A model generated the notes under the pieces. It did not search any database, was not told the origin of the DNA, and saw only the letters and a program-made list of their open reading frames with translations. A program made the position numbers and the translations under genes. Shown piece by piece: positions 32,671 through 39,680 of a stretch of 39,680 nucleotides of DNA. Where the stretch lies: the NCBI GenBank assembly GCA_051745395.1, contig JBNJEA010000010.1, positions 1 to 39,680 of the forward strand, in the 5' to 3' direction. The DNA comes from JBNJEA01 sp051745395. Lineage in GTDB: Bacteria > Desulfobacterota > Desulfobacteria > Desulfobacterales > Desulfosalsimonadaceae. Within the stretch, counting starts at the first letter, position 1; every line of letters begins with the position of its first letter.

Positions 32671-32939
32671 GTGTGAAGGACTCTTTGATCGAAAAGTTGC
32701 AAAGCCGGATCAATGCCTGGCAAAAAGAGGTCGAAGAAAAAAAGGCCGAAGCCAGTCGCGAAGAAGCTGAGGCGGAAAATCAGAAGGCCGAGGCCAAATT
32801 GAAGCGAAAAACCCTTGACCGGGTTCATGCGCTTGAAAACAATATTTCCGAAGCCAGGCAGAAAATTGACCAGTTGCGCCAAGCCGGGGAAAGTCAGATC
32901 GAGGATTTAAAAAGGCGGGTCGACAGCTGGCTGAAATAG
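32667..32939 (+). CDS. Small coiled-coil protein
   Basis: This 90-residue protein is predicted helical throughout, with heptad-like Leu/Ile spacing and an E/K/A-rich middle (EEKKAEASREEAEAENQKAE), no Cys and no membrane segment. A strong AGGAGG precedes ATG 32667, which overlaps the stop of the charged secreted protein. Composition resembles small scaffold or stress-type coiled-coil proteins, but I assign no family. Confidence 0.75.
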   Translation: MSVKDSLIEKLQSRINAWQKEVEEKKAEASREEAEAENQKAEAKLKRKTLDRVHALENNISEARQKIDQLRQAGESQIEDLKRRVDSWLK

Positions 32940-32965
32940 ACAGCGGCGGCCGGAAAAAACAAGGT

Positions 32966-32995
32966 CGGGGCCTGTGGAAACCGCGAGGGGCCCCG
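32966..32995. terminator. GC-rich hairpin between convergent genes
   Basis: CGGGGCC at 32966-32972 pairs with GGCCCCG at 32989-32995, with an inner GTGG-AAA-CCGC stem. It lies between convergent genes ending at 32939 and 33042 and could act in both directions, but there is no U-run on either side. Confidence 0.3.
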
Positions 32996-33041
32996 GCGCT
33001 GCGGCAAGGCCCGGTGCCCCGCCTATGATCGGCAAAGGGCC

Positions 33042-33875
33042 TTACAGGTTAAATGCGTCTTCCAGCTTGATCTCCAACTCGGCCAGAATCACCTCGGAAA
33101 GGCCGAGGTAATGGGCCTCCGGGGTGGCGCCCAGCAGCAGGGAGGGGTCGTGCACAGGGCCGAGGCCCTTTTTGTTGCATGCCGTGTTGGCCAGTTTGAC
33201 CAGCATCAGCAGGGTGTCCTTGGGATGGGTTTCTTCTTCGTGATGGTCGCGGGCGGCCTGGCAATAGACTTCCGGCAGGTTCCATTTCTGCAGCAGCAGA
33301 CAGCCGAGACGGGTGTGCAGGCTTTCCATCAGTTCCATGAGCAACCCCTCGGCTGGATAAAACCGGATGGTGCCCGCCGCCTTGATATTGCCTAAAACAG
33401 TGAGAACGAAGAGTTTGCCCACGTCGTGGAGCAGGCCGCCGATAAAGGCCTGCTGGAGCAGGTCCTGGAAACCGCATTTTCGGGCAATCCATTGGGCCCC
33501 CAGGGCCGAGCCGGTGGAATGGTGCCAGAGATCGGGAAAAAACCGGCCCAGGGTTTGATCCTTTGTTTTGAACTGCCGGCCGTGGGATGCCAGGGTCACT
33601 ATGTTGGCGATCTCCTGCGTGCCCAGCCGGATCAGGGCTCCCCGGACCGTGGATACCTTGGAAAGGCCCAAAAAAAACGCAGAGTTCGCCGTTTTCAACA
33701 CCTGGCTGGTCAGGGCCTGATCTGAGATGATCCGTTTGACGATTACTTCATGGTCCGGTTCCGGCTTGGCCGCTTCTTCGTGGATGAGCAGGGTGTTTTT
33801 GTCAAAAAGCGGCAGTACCGTCTTTTCACTGCTTAAGTGTTCCTCGGCGATTTCCAGAAAGGATTGCTGCTGCAT
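33042..33875 (-). CDS. HDOD-domain signalling protein
   Basis: This 277-residue HDOD protein (a degenerate HD-related output domain) has KTANSAFFLGLSKVSTVRGALIRLG, LWHHSTGSALGAQWIA, FIGGLLHDVGKLFVL (retaining an HD pair) and CQAARDHHEE. The frame is open further upstream, but ATG 33875 is preferred: it lies six bases beyond the stop of the ATPase gene and starts MQQQSFLEIAEEH, the normal HDOD N-terminus. HDOD proteins are often linked to chemotaxis, motility or cyclic-di-GMP signalling. Here it is co-transcribed with a GspE-like ATPase, so a role in controlling a pilus or secretion motor is plausible. Confidence 0.9.
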   Translation of the reverse strand: MQQQSFLEIAEEHLSSEKTVLPLFDKNTLLIHEEAAKPEPDHEVIVKRIISDQALTSQVLKTANSAFFLGLSKVSTVRGALIRLGTQEIANIVTLASHGRQFKTKDQTLGRFFPDLWHHSTGSALGAQWIARKCGFQDLLQQAFIGGLLHDVGKLFVLTVLGNIKAAGTIRFYPAEGLLMELMESLHTRLGCLLLQKWNLPEVYCQAARDHHEEETHPKDTLLMLVKLANTACNKKGLGPVHDPSLLLGATPEAHYLGLSEVILAELEIKLEDAFNL

Positions 33876-33880
33876 ACGGC

Positions 33881-35827
33881 TTATAATCCCATGAGCTGAC
33901 GCAATTGAGACACCGGCCGGGGCTTTTGCAGCCGCGGCAGGCACCGCAGCACTTCGCTGACGGAGGTGATGCCGGCGGCGGCCTTGACAATGCCGTCTTC
34001 GAGAAGGGTGAGAAGCCCCGTGGATTCAATGCTGATGTTTCGGATCTGGTAGCTGGTTTTTCTTTCCAGGATGGCGTCGCGCACGGCTTCGTTTAACACC
34101 AGCATCTCGAACACGGCGATGCGCCCCTTGTAGCCGGTATAGCGACAGCTTCGGCAGCCCATCCCTTTTTGAAAATCGCCGGAAAGCACGTCTTTGGGCG
34201 TGTAGCCGAGGGAGCGAAGCTCGGCCGAAGTCGGCTGGTAAGGGGTGTTGCAGTGGGGGCATATTTTGCGCAGAAGGCGCTGGGCCAGTACGCAGACCAC
34301 GGTCGAGGAAATCAGAAAGGCATCGACTTCCATGTTCAACAGCCGTACCAGCCCGCCGATGCTGTCTTCGGTGTGAAACGTGGAAAGCACTTTATGCCCG
34401 GTCAGTGCCGTCTGCACGGCGACCTGGGCGGAAAAGGTGTCTCTGATTTCGCCGATGACCACCACGTCCGGATCCTGGCGGACGATGTGGCGCAGCGTTT
34501 CCTCGTAGGTCAGGTTGATTTTGGGTTCAATGGAGCACTGGGCAATACCGTCGATGATGTATTCCACCGGTTCTTCCGCCGTGATGATGCTGGTTTCCGG
34601 GGTGTTTAAGTAGCTTAAGCAGCCGTAGACCGTGGTGGTTTTGCCCGACCCGGTGGGGCCGGTAATTAAAATGACACCGCTGGGGCAATCCAGTGCCTCT
34701 TCGCGAAACCGCTTCAGCATCCGCTGGGGCATGCCGATTTCTTCTATGTTGAAAAGCTGGGTCTGTTGCCGCAAAAGGCGCAAAACGATTTTTTCCCCAT
34801 GAATCGTTACATAGAAGGACACCCGGATGTCGACATCTTCCGCGTTATGATGGTAATCGATACGGCCGCCTTGATGCCTTCGTTTTTCCGCGATATCAGC
34901 CTTGCAGAGGATCTTGATGCGGCTTGTAATCGACGGGATCCAGTCATGGGGGAAGTCTTTATAATGCTGCAATACGCCGTCCTGCCGGAATCGGATTCGC
35001 AGCCGGTCTCTGGCCGGTTCCATATGAACATCACTGACACCGATTTCCAGTGCGTCATGGAGAATACGGTCAACAATTTCCACCGCGGACGGGCTTTCCT
35101 GGCCCGGGGCCAGCCCCAGTTCCTGGCCGGCCTGGAGCTTTTCAATGACTTCCAGTATGGCGTCCTTGCCGGCAATCCCGGCGATAATGCCGCTTTGGAA
35201 TGTAGAGCCGGCAATGCGTAATGCCGTTTGGTCCGTGGGATCGGCAAAAGCGACCATGACCTTGTCGCCCTGGTATTGGATGGGCAAAAACAGGTGCTGC
35301 CGGAATTGGCCGATTTGCTGCCGGGAAAACAGGGAGGTGTCAATGTCGGTAAACTGCGGCTCGATAAGCGCCACGCCCAGCTGCATGGACAGGGTTTCTA
35401 ACAACCGGTTTTCCTGGATAAAATTATGGGCGACCAGCACTTCGCCCAGTCGGCGTTTTGACTTTTCCTCTGCTTGCAGCCGCAGGGCCTGCCGGAGTTG
35501 ATCCGCCTGGATTTGTCCGAGTTCCACCAGCAGATCCCCGATTCGAATGGAACCGATGTATTGCCGGATGATTTTCCGGATCTGTTTTCTGCTGATATAT
35601 CCGAGTTCAACCAGGACATCGAGCAGCATTGCGGGCTCTTCGAGCCGGGATTGTACGCGCAGGGCATAGACAAGTTGCTTTTTGCGGATCAAGCCGTCTT
35701 TGACCAGCAGTTTGACAACCGGTCCCGTTTCGGCTGTTTTCCGATTTTTTGCCCTGTTGTCCGGGGAACCGGTTTCCGATGTCTGGTCTGCTGATTGGTC
35801 CATTGATTGGTTTTGGGGGTGCATCAT
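33881..35827 (-). CDS. GspE/PilB-family secretion or pilus ATPase with tandem MshEN-like motifs
   Basis: This 648-residue AAA-type motor has Walker A GPTGSGKTTT near 386-395, an Asp box, DPDVVVIGEIRD as Walker B, and a CPHCN...CRSC tetracysteine zinc site near 520-560. The N-terminal 40-150 region carries four related 24-30-residue motifs (two of them RIGDLLVELGQIQADQL and RLGEVLVAHNFIQENRL), matching the pattern of c-di-GMP-binding MshEN domains. It starts at ATG 35827 with GGAG upstream; a second ATG follows at once. No pilin, platform or prepilin peptidase gene is adjacent, so the machine it powers is encoded elsewhere. It precedes the HDOD gene by 5 bp. Confidence 0.92.
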   Translation of the reverse strand: MMHPQNQSMDQSADQTSETGSPDNRAKNRKTAETGPVVKLLVKDGLIRKKQLVYALRVQSRLEEPAMLLDVLVELGYISRKQIRKIIRQYIGSIRIGDLLVELGQIQADQLRQALRLQAEEKSKRRLGEVLVAHNFIQENRLLETLSMQLGVALIEPQFTDIDTSLFSRQQIGQFRQHLFLPIQYQGDKVMVAFADPTDQTALRIAGSTFQSGIIAGIAGKDAILEVIEKLQAGQELGLAPGQESPSAVEIVDRILHDALEIGVSDVHMEPARDRLRIRFRQDGVLQHYKDFPHDWIPSITSRIKILCKADIAEKRRHQGGRIDYHHNAEDVDIRVSFYVTIHGEKIVLRLLRQQTQLFNIEEIGMPQRMLKRFREEALDCPSGVILITGPTGSGKTTTVYGCLSYLNTPETSIITAEEPVEYIIDGIAQCSIEPKINLTYEETLRHIVRQDPDVVVIGEIRDTFSAQVAVQTALTGHKVLSTFHTEDSIGGLVRLLNMEVDAFLISSTVVCVLAQRLLRKICPHCNTPYQPTSAELRSLGYTPKDVLSGDFQKGMGCRSCRYTGYKGRIAVFEMLVLNEAVRDAILERKTSYQIRNISIESTGLLTLLEDGIVKAAAGITSVSEVLRCLPRLQKPRPVSQLRQLMGL

Positions 35828-36092
35828 GTATCAAAACTCCGTTGCGATCGACGTGTATCGGCGCGCTGCATAAAAAGTTCGGCATTTTACAGATGCATAT
35901 TTTGTGCCAATAAGGCCGGCGGGATGAATGCGGCCTGTGGCGGGCTTGTTCGGCGCCGTCGGAACCCCGGATTTGTAAAGCCCTGTGTCAAAAATGTGAC
36001 TTCGGGGATGGATCGGTTTGCCGGCGGGTCTGCAAAAAGGCAAGGGGAAATAGGGGGCGGCTTATGGGGCAAAGCGCGTGGATTTACGGATG
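35828..36092. other. Intergenic region upstream of the GspE-like gene
   Basis: A 265-bp gap between the diguanylate cyclase stop and the ATPase start, both on the minus strand. It should carry the ATPase promoter, but I see no clear -35/-10 pair. No gene is evident. Confidence 0.5.
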
Positions 36093-37991
36093 TCAGTCAG
36101 AGATGCCGGCCTCGCAGACCCGGTTGCGGCCCTGCTGCTTGGCGCTATACATGGCATGGTCTGTTTTTTCAATCAACGCCTCGACGGATCTGTCTTTTTC
36201 GTGCAAGGCGCTGATGCCGAGGCTGACGGTGACCCGGTGGCCGGCCACCGGGGTGTCTTCGATGGTTTTCCGGAGCCGCTGCGCAAACCGCAGGCCGGCG
36301 GCGGGGTCTGTTTCGGGAAGGATCACGGCAAATTCCTCGCCGCCGTAGCGGGCGACGATATCGCTTTTACGAACTTGTGCGGCGATCGTTTTGGCAACCG
36401 CCTTGATGATTTCATCGCCCAGGAGATGTCCGTGCGTGTCGTTGAATTGTTTGAAAAAGTCAATGTCTATAAAAATCAGCGTCAAATCGGAGTTGTAGCG
36501 GCGGCATCGGTTGATTTCTTCGGCCAGGCGATCCCTGAAATGGGCGTGATGGTAAAGTCCGGTCATGCTGTCGCGGGTGGCTAAGTCATAGAGATAGGCA
36601 TTTTCCAGGGCGACCGCGGCCTGGCCCGCCAGCGTTTCCAGCGCGTCTATATCCTGTTTGGTAAAGGCTTTCCCGTGGCTTTTTTCGCCCAGGGCCAAAA
36701 TGCCGGTGAGCCGATTCCGGTACTGGATGGGAACGGCCATGTGGCATTCCAGGGCATTGAGCTCTTTTTCCATTGCCCGGAATTGTTCGGGCGGCATATA
36801 ATCTTTTTCCGCCATCGGAAAAACCGCTGATCGGGTCTGCTCCAGGCGATCGGCCAAAAACCGGATAATCGGAAAGTCCTGTTGCCGGCGGTGTAAACCG
36901 AGGCCGTGATAGAGCCGCCATGTCCTGTTTGCATCCGGCAGGAGCAAAACCACCGGGGCTGCCCGCAAGTACTTGTTCACCGACGAGGCCAGGTAGGCCA
37001 GCAACTCCTGTAAATCCAGAATGGAAATCATCGCCCGGGCCGTTTCCGTCAAAAGGCGGTGGTAGTCTTTACCGGAGGAGACAAAAGTAAGCAGGCGCTC
37101 CAATGGTGCCGGCACGGGCAGAATCATGACAAAAAGAACCGCCAGGGCGGTAAAAGAAACCACAAGCGCCCAGCCATGGGGAATTACCGATGTAAGCAGC
37201 GTATAAAACCCCAGGTGCAGCATCGCGGCCGCCGCAATGATGGTCAAAATCGCCAAAATCCGGAGGAAAGCGGTTTTGATGTCGAACAAGCGGTATTTGG
37301 TAATGGCGTAGAAGGTAAAAAGGACCCAGGGAATGCTGCCGAAGGAGGCAAGTGCGGGGTCAAACGCGGAAATGCCCATCAATTGGAAGCCAGCGGCGAT
37401 GAAAAAACCGGTTAGCCCGAAAAGCAGCAGTCCGGTAAGGAAAAAGGAAAGCCGGAGCCGCTTGAAACCGCTGGAGTGAAGAAGGGTCAGGGTGCATTTT
37501 ATCAGGGCCAGGCCGATGATGGCGCCTCCTGCAATGCGAGCCGGTATTTCCATGGGCGAGGTTTCCGCCACGCAGGGGATCAGCGATGTGGCGTGGGCTC
37601 CGAAAAAATCGGTCGTCAGTACGACTATATAGCTGATAATCCAGGGCGGCCACAGGATCCATCCGGCCCACTTCGCGGCCCTGCTTTCCGGGTCGTCAAT
37701 ATAGAAAACCAGTTGCAGGGAAGCCACGGCCACAAACCAGCCCGACCAGGTGGAGCGGTAGGCCAGTTGATAAATAAGGCCGCTGATTTCCCAGGATGCC
37801 AGCGCATAGGCCAGGCCGGTGGACAGGCAGAAAAGCGCCGACGAAAAGGCCATCGTGGCCGCGGAGACATGAAGATTTGTCCTTTTGGCCGGCCGGCGCA
37901 GCAAAAGGCTGCCCAGCCAGGCTTCCAGAACGCCGAAACAAAGCAGGGGATAGCCGATAATCGAGTAGAGCAGTTGCAGGTTGTTTTCCAT
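36093..37991 (-). CDS. Membrane GAF-GGDEF diguanylate cyclase
   Basis: This 632-residue protein has an N-terminal integral membrane region with about eight helices (to about residue 300; of the kind seen in 7TM-type sensor kinases), a GAF domain at about 310-455, and a GGDEF domain at about 460-625. The active-site motif is GGEEF near 550. An RKSD I-site sits five residues before it, so product inhibition by c-di-GMP is expected. Catalytic DIDFFKQFND and HGHLLGDE segments are intact, so I predict an active enzyme making c-di-GMP. It is the upstream neighbour of the MshEN-bearing ATPase. It starts at ATG 37991, facing dinB across a 230-bp divergent gap. Confidence 0.94.
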   Translation of the reverse strand: MENNLQLLYSIIGYPLLCFGVLEAWLGSLLLRRPAKRTNLHVSAATMAFSSALFCLSTGLAYALASWEISGLIYQLAYRSTWSGWFVAVASLQLVFYIDDPESRAAKWAGWILWPPWIISYIVVLTTDFFGAHATSLIPCVAETSPMEIPARIAGGAIIGLALIKCTLTLLHSSGFKRLRLSFFLTGLLLFGLTGFFIAAGFQLMGISAFDPALASFGSIPWVLFTFYAITKYRLFDIKTAFLRILAILTIIAAAAMLHLGFYTLLTSVIPHGWALVVSFTALAVLFVMILPVPAPLERLLTFVSSGKDYHRLLTETARAMISILDLQELLAYLASSVNKYLRAAPVVLLLPDANRTWRLYHGLGLHRRQQDFPIIRFLADRLEQTRSAVFPMAEKDYMPPEQFRAMEKELNALECHMAVPIQYRNRLTGILALGEKSHGKAFTKQDIDALETLAGQAAVALENAYLYDLATRDSMTGLYHHAHFRDRLAEEINRCRRYNSDLTLIFIDIDFFKQFNDTHGHLLGDEIIKAVAKTIAAQVRKSDIVARYGGEEFAVILPETDPAAGLRFAQRLRKTIEDTPVAGHRVTVSLGISALHEKDRSVEALIEKTDHAMYSAKQQGRNRVCEAGISD

Positions 37992-38221
37992 AGGGATCAG
38001 GCAACCGTTTTTGCACCGGTAAATTGATACCTGGTTCAGGCGGGTCTTGGTTATACGGATTTATATCATGGGGACAAGGGAGATGGAAAGCAGAATTTAA
38101 GTGCCGGAAAAAATACACCTTGTCTTTCGGCAGGCTTTTTCCCTTGTGTTGCCTGGACGATCATGCCAATTTTATTATTGGTTTGATCGGAATCTGGCAT
38201 TATAAGTCATAGGGTCCAGTA
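37992..38221. other. Divergent intergenic region before dinB
   Basis: 230 bp between the diguanylate cyclase start and dinB. It holds a possible plus-strand promoter, TTGGTT (38178-38183), 17 bp, TATAAG (38201-38206), close to the dinB start. No LexA-type operator is convincing. Confidence 0.45.
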
Positions 38222-39391
38222 ATGATCGTGCATGTGGATATGGATGCGTTTTTTGCATCGGTGGAACAGCTCGACAATCCGCAACTGCGCGGGCAGGCCG
38301 TGATTGTCGGCGGGATATCGGACCGGGGCGTGGTGGCGGCGGCTTCCTACGAGGCGCGCCAATTCGGGGTGCGTTCGGCCATGCCGATGTATAAGGCCCG
38401 CCGGTTGTGCCCGGCCGGCGTCTTTGTATCCCCGCGGCGCAGCCGGTACAAGGCCGTATCCGATATCGTCATGGAGGTCCTCCGCAGTTTTTCTCCCCTG
38501 GTCGAACCGGTATCCATTGACGAGGCCTTTGTCGATATCACCGGCTGTGATTTGCTTTTCGGTCCGCCGGGGCAAATCGGGGCCCAGATCAAGCAAAAGA
38601 TCAACGCCGCGGTTTGCCTGAATTGCTCGGTGGGCATTGCGCCGGTGAAGTTTCTGGCCAAGATCGCCTCGGATTACGACAAGCCCGACGGCCTCCACGT
38701 GATCGACCCGGAAGCGGTGCCGGAATTTATCGACGCCCTGCCCGTGGGCAAGGTGCCGGGCGTGGGCAGGGTGACCGGGCAGGCCCTGGAAAAAATGGGC
38801 ATCCGGTATCTCGGCGACGTCAAGCGCTATACCGAAAAGCAATGGGGCGCCCGCATGGGCAAATTCGGCCACCGCATCCATGAATTGGCCCGGGGCATCG
38901 ACCGCTCAAAGGTCAATATCGATCATGCCGTCAAATCGATTTCCAGCGAGGAAACCCTTGCAGAAAACACCACGGACATGGCCGCGTTAAAGGCGCTGCT
39001 GCTCAAGCACGCCGAGGATGTCGGCCGGCAGATGCGCCAAAAACAGGTCAAAGCAAAAACGGTGGTCATCAAGATCAAGCACGCCGATTTCCGGCAGATC
39101 ACCCGCCAGGCGACCCTGCCGCAGCCCACCCAGTCCGCTGAGCGGCTTTATTACAGCGCGTGCAAACTGCTTGAAGCGTATCGCCCGGATCAACCCGTTC
39201 GGCTGGCCGGAATGGGGGCGACGGATTTGATTGCCGGCGAAAGGCCGCTTCAGCAGGAATTGTTTTCAGAGAAGGCCCCGGCGGTGGACAGCAAGTGGGA
39301 AAAGCTCGGCAGCACGGTGGATGCCATTGACGAAAAATTCGGTAAAAATGCCGTCCGGAAAGCCAGGCTGACCCATTTGAATAAGAAGTAA
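38222..39391 (+). CDS. dinB: DNA polymerase IV (Y family)
   Basis: This 389-residue Y-family translesion polymerase shows MIVHVDMDAFFASVEQ at the N-terminus (catalytic Asp6, steric-gate Phe11), SYEARQFGVRSAMP, VSIDEAFVDIT with Asp100 and Glu101, a helix-hairpin-helix VPGVGRVTGQALEKMGI, and a little-finger domain. A QQELF motif at 344-348 fits the QxxLF beta-clamp-binding pattern. AGGG lies seven bases before ATG 38222. The next upstream gene is divergent, so dinB is monocistronic. Its end is followed by a long palindrome. Confidence 0.95.
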   Translation: MIVHVDMDAFFASVEQLDNPQLRGQAVIVGGISDRGVVAAASYEARQFGVRSAMPMYKARRLCPAGVFVSPRRSRYKAVSDIVMEVLRSFSPLVEPVSIDEAFVDITGCDLLFGPPGQIGAQIKQKINAAVCLNCSVGIAPVKFLAKIASDYDKPDGLHVIDPEAVPEFIDALPVGKVPGVGRVTGQALEKMGIRYLGDVKRYTEKQWGARMGKFGHRIHELARGIDRSKVNIDHAVKSISSEETLAENTTDMAALKALLLKHAEDVGRQMRQKQVKAKTVVIKIKHADFRQITRQATLPQPTQSAERLYYSACKLLEAYRPDQPVRLAGMGATDLIAGERPLQQELFSEKAPAVDSKWEKLGSTVDAIDEKFGKNAVRKARLTHLNKK

Positions 39392-39422
39392 CCGTGATAT
39401 TCTCGTAAAAAGTCGCTCTTGG

Positions 39423-39546
39423 GACGGCAAAGTAAAAAGTTCAAGATCAAGGCGCGCGAATCTCGAGGAATGAGGCGTACTTACTCGTACGTTGAATGAC
39501 GAGAGACGAAGCGCAACGCAGATATTGGACTTTTTACGAAGCCGTC
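39423..39546. repeat. 124-bp imperfect palindrome after dinB
   Basis: The outer arms read GACGGC-NNN-GTAAAAAGT-N-CAA-N-ATC in both directions (21 of 26 positions pairing), with a central CGTAC-TTACTC-GTACG. A further 12-bp inverted pair links TCGTAAAAAGTC (39403-39414) to GACTTTTTACGA (39528-39539). It resembles dispersed palindromes I associate with Desulfobacterota genomes; copy number cannot be checked here. It lies between the convergent dinB and right-edge gene and could also act as a terminator. Confidence 0.75.
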
Positions 39547-39588
39547 AACCGTGCACGCCCGGTTTTTGCCGGGGCCCTGGCAATTGCC

Positions 39589-39680
39589 TCATGCAACCGT
39601 AAAGCGCAGTATCGCGCCGACGCCGTAACTTTCGAAATCCGTGTGATCGGTAAAAATGTGTTCGATTTCCGCGCCTTGGG
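39589..39680 (-). CDS. C-terminus of a gene running off the right edge, likely outer-membrane barrel
   Basis: The minus strand from the edge (first whole codon at 39678) to TGA at 39589-39591 encodes 29 residues ending FESYGVGAILRFTVA. Alternating hydrophobic residues and an aromatic close to the end resemble the last strand of an outer-membrane beta-barrel, but the fragment is too short to name. Convergent with dinB. Confidence 0.45.
   Translation of the reverse strand, partial: QGAEIEHIFTDHTDFESYGVGAILRFTVA

Noticed and set aside
33876..33944. N-terminal extension of the HDOD protein
   Set aside because: The extra 23 codons lie inside the ATPase coding end and are low-complexity; ATG 33875 fits the gene spacing and the family start.
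39557..39574. CCCGG/CCGGG hairpin as a terminator of the right-edge gene
   Set aside because: Five-base stem and no T-run on the strand where termination would be needed.

Overview
The window is dominated by one long, co-oriented type VI secretion system (T6SS) locus on the minus strand. It runs from tssJ at 30008 down to an unknown gene ending at 342. Gene content and style (high-GC coding sequence, SpoIIE/STAS signalling, HDOD, GspE and GGDEF genes, a long dispersed palindrome near the right end) suggest a deltaproteobacterium-type organism, most likely Desulfobacterota. That assignment is inference; there is no rRNA or other marker gene here.

Layout. 2-202 is the remnant of a truncated transposase running in from the left edge. 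342-30008 (minus, read right to left) is tssJ-tssK-tssL-tssM-tagF-tssA-tssB-tssC-hcp-tssE-tssF-tssG-clpV-vgrG, then a spike/cargo cassette (DUF2169+pentapeptide giant protein, pentapeptide protein, DUF3540, DUF4150/PAAR-like), then a partner-switch module (STAS, RsbW-like kinase, SpoIIE phosphatase), then an orphan gene. Gaps are short or overlapping, so the whole set looks like one operon of about 29.7 kb. All 13 core components are present. 30009-30540 is the divergent promoter region. 30541-31954 (plus) is an SDR epimerase with a cysteine-rich membrane protein. 32287-32939 (plus) is a translationally coupled pair: a charged secreted protein and a coiled-coil protein. 33042-37991 (minus) is a signalling/motor group: an HDOD protein, a GspE/PilB-like ATPase with MshEN-like motifs, and a membrane GAF-GGDEF diguanylate cyclase. 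38222-39391 (plus) is DNA polymerase IV. A 124-bp imperfect palindrome follows, then the C-terminus of a minus-strand gene, probably an outer-membrane barrel, at the right edge.

How it works together. TssJLM form the envelope complex, TssKAEFG the baseplate and its cap/adaptors, TssBC the sheath, Hcp the tube, and VgrG plus the DUF4150 protein the spike. ClpV recycles the sheath. TagF implies post-translational repression, but no Fha, PpkA or PppA is present. Instead the operon ends in a phosphatase/kinase/anti-anti-sigma switch, which may be how firing or expression is gated here. No toxin domain is obvious; the DUF2169-pentapeptide protein, the VgrG extension and the terminal orphan are the best cargo or accessory candidates.

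The most distinctive non-coding structure is between hcp and tssE. Six heptamers form a near-perfect 42-bp palindrome, next to eight CT-rich heptamers. Other short tandem arrays (12-mer x4, 8-mer x3) and a Tyr-rich internal duplication in vgrG suggest a genome prone to short-repeat expansion.
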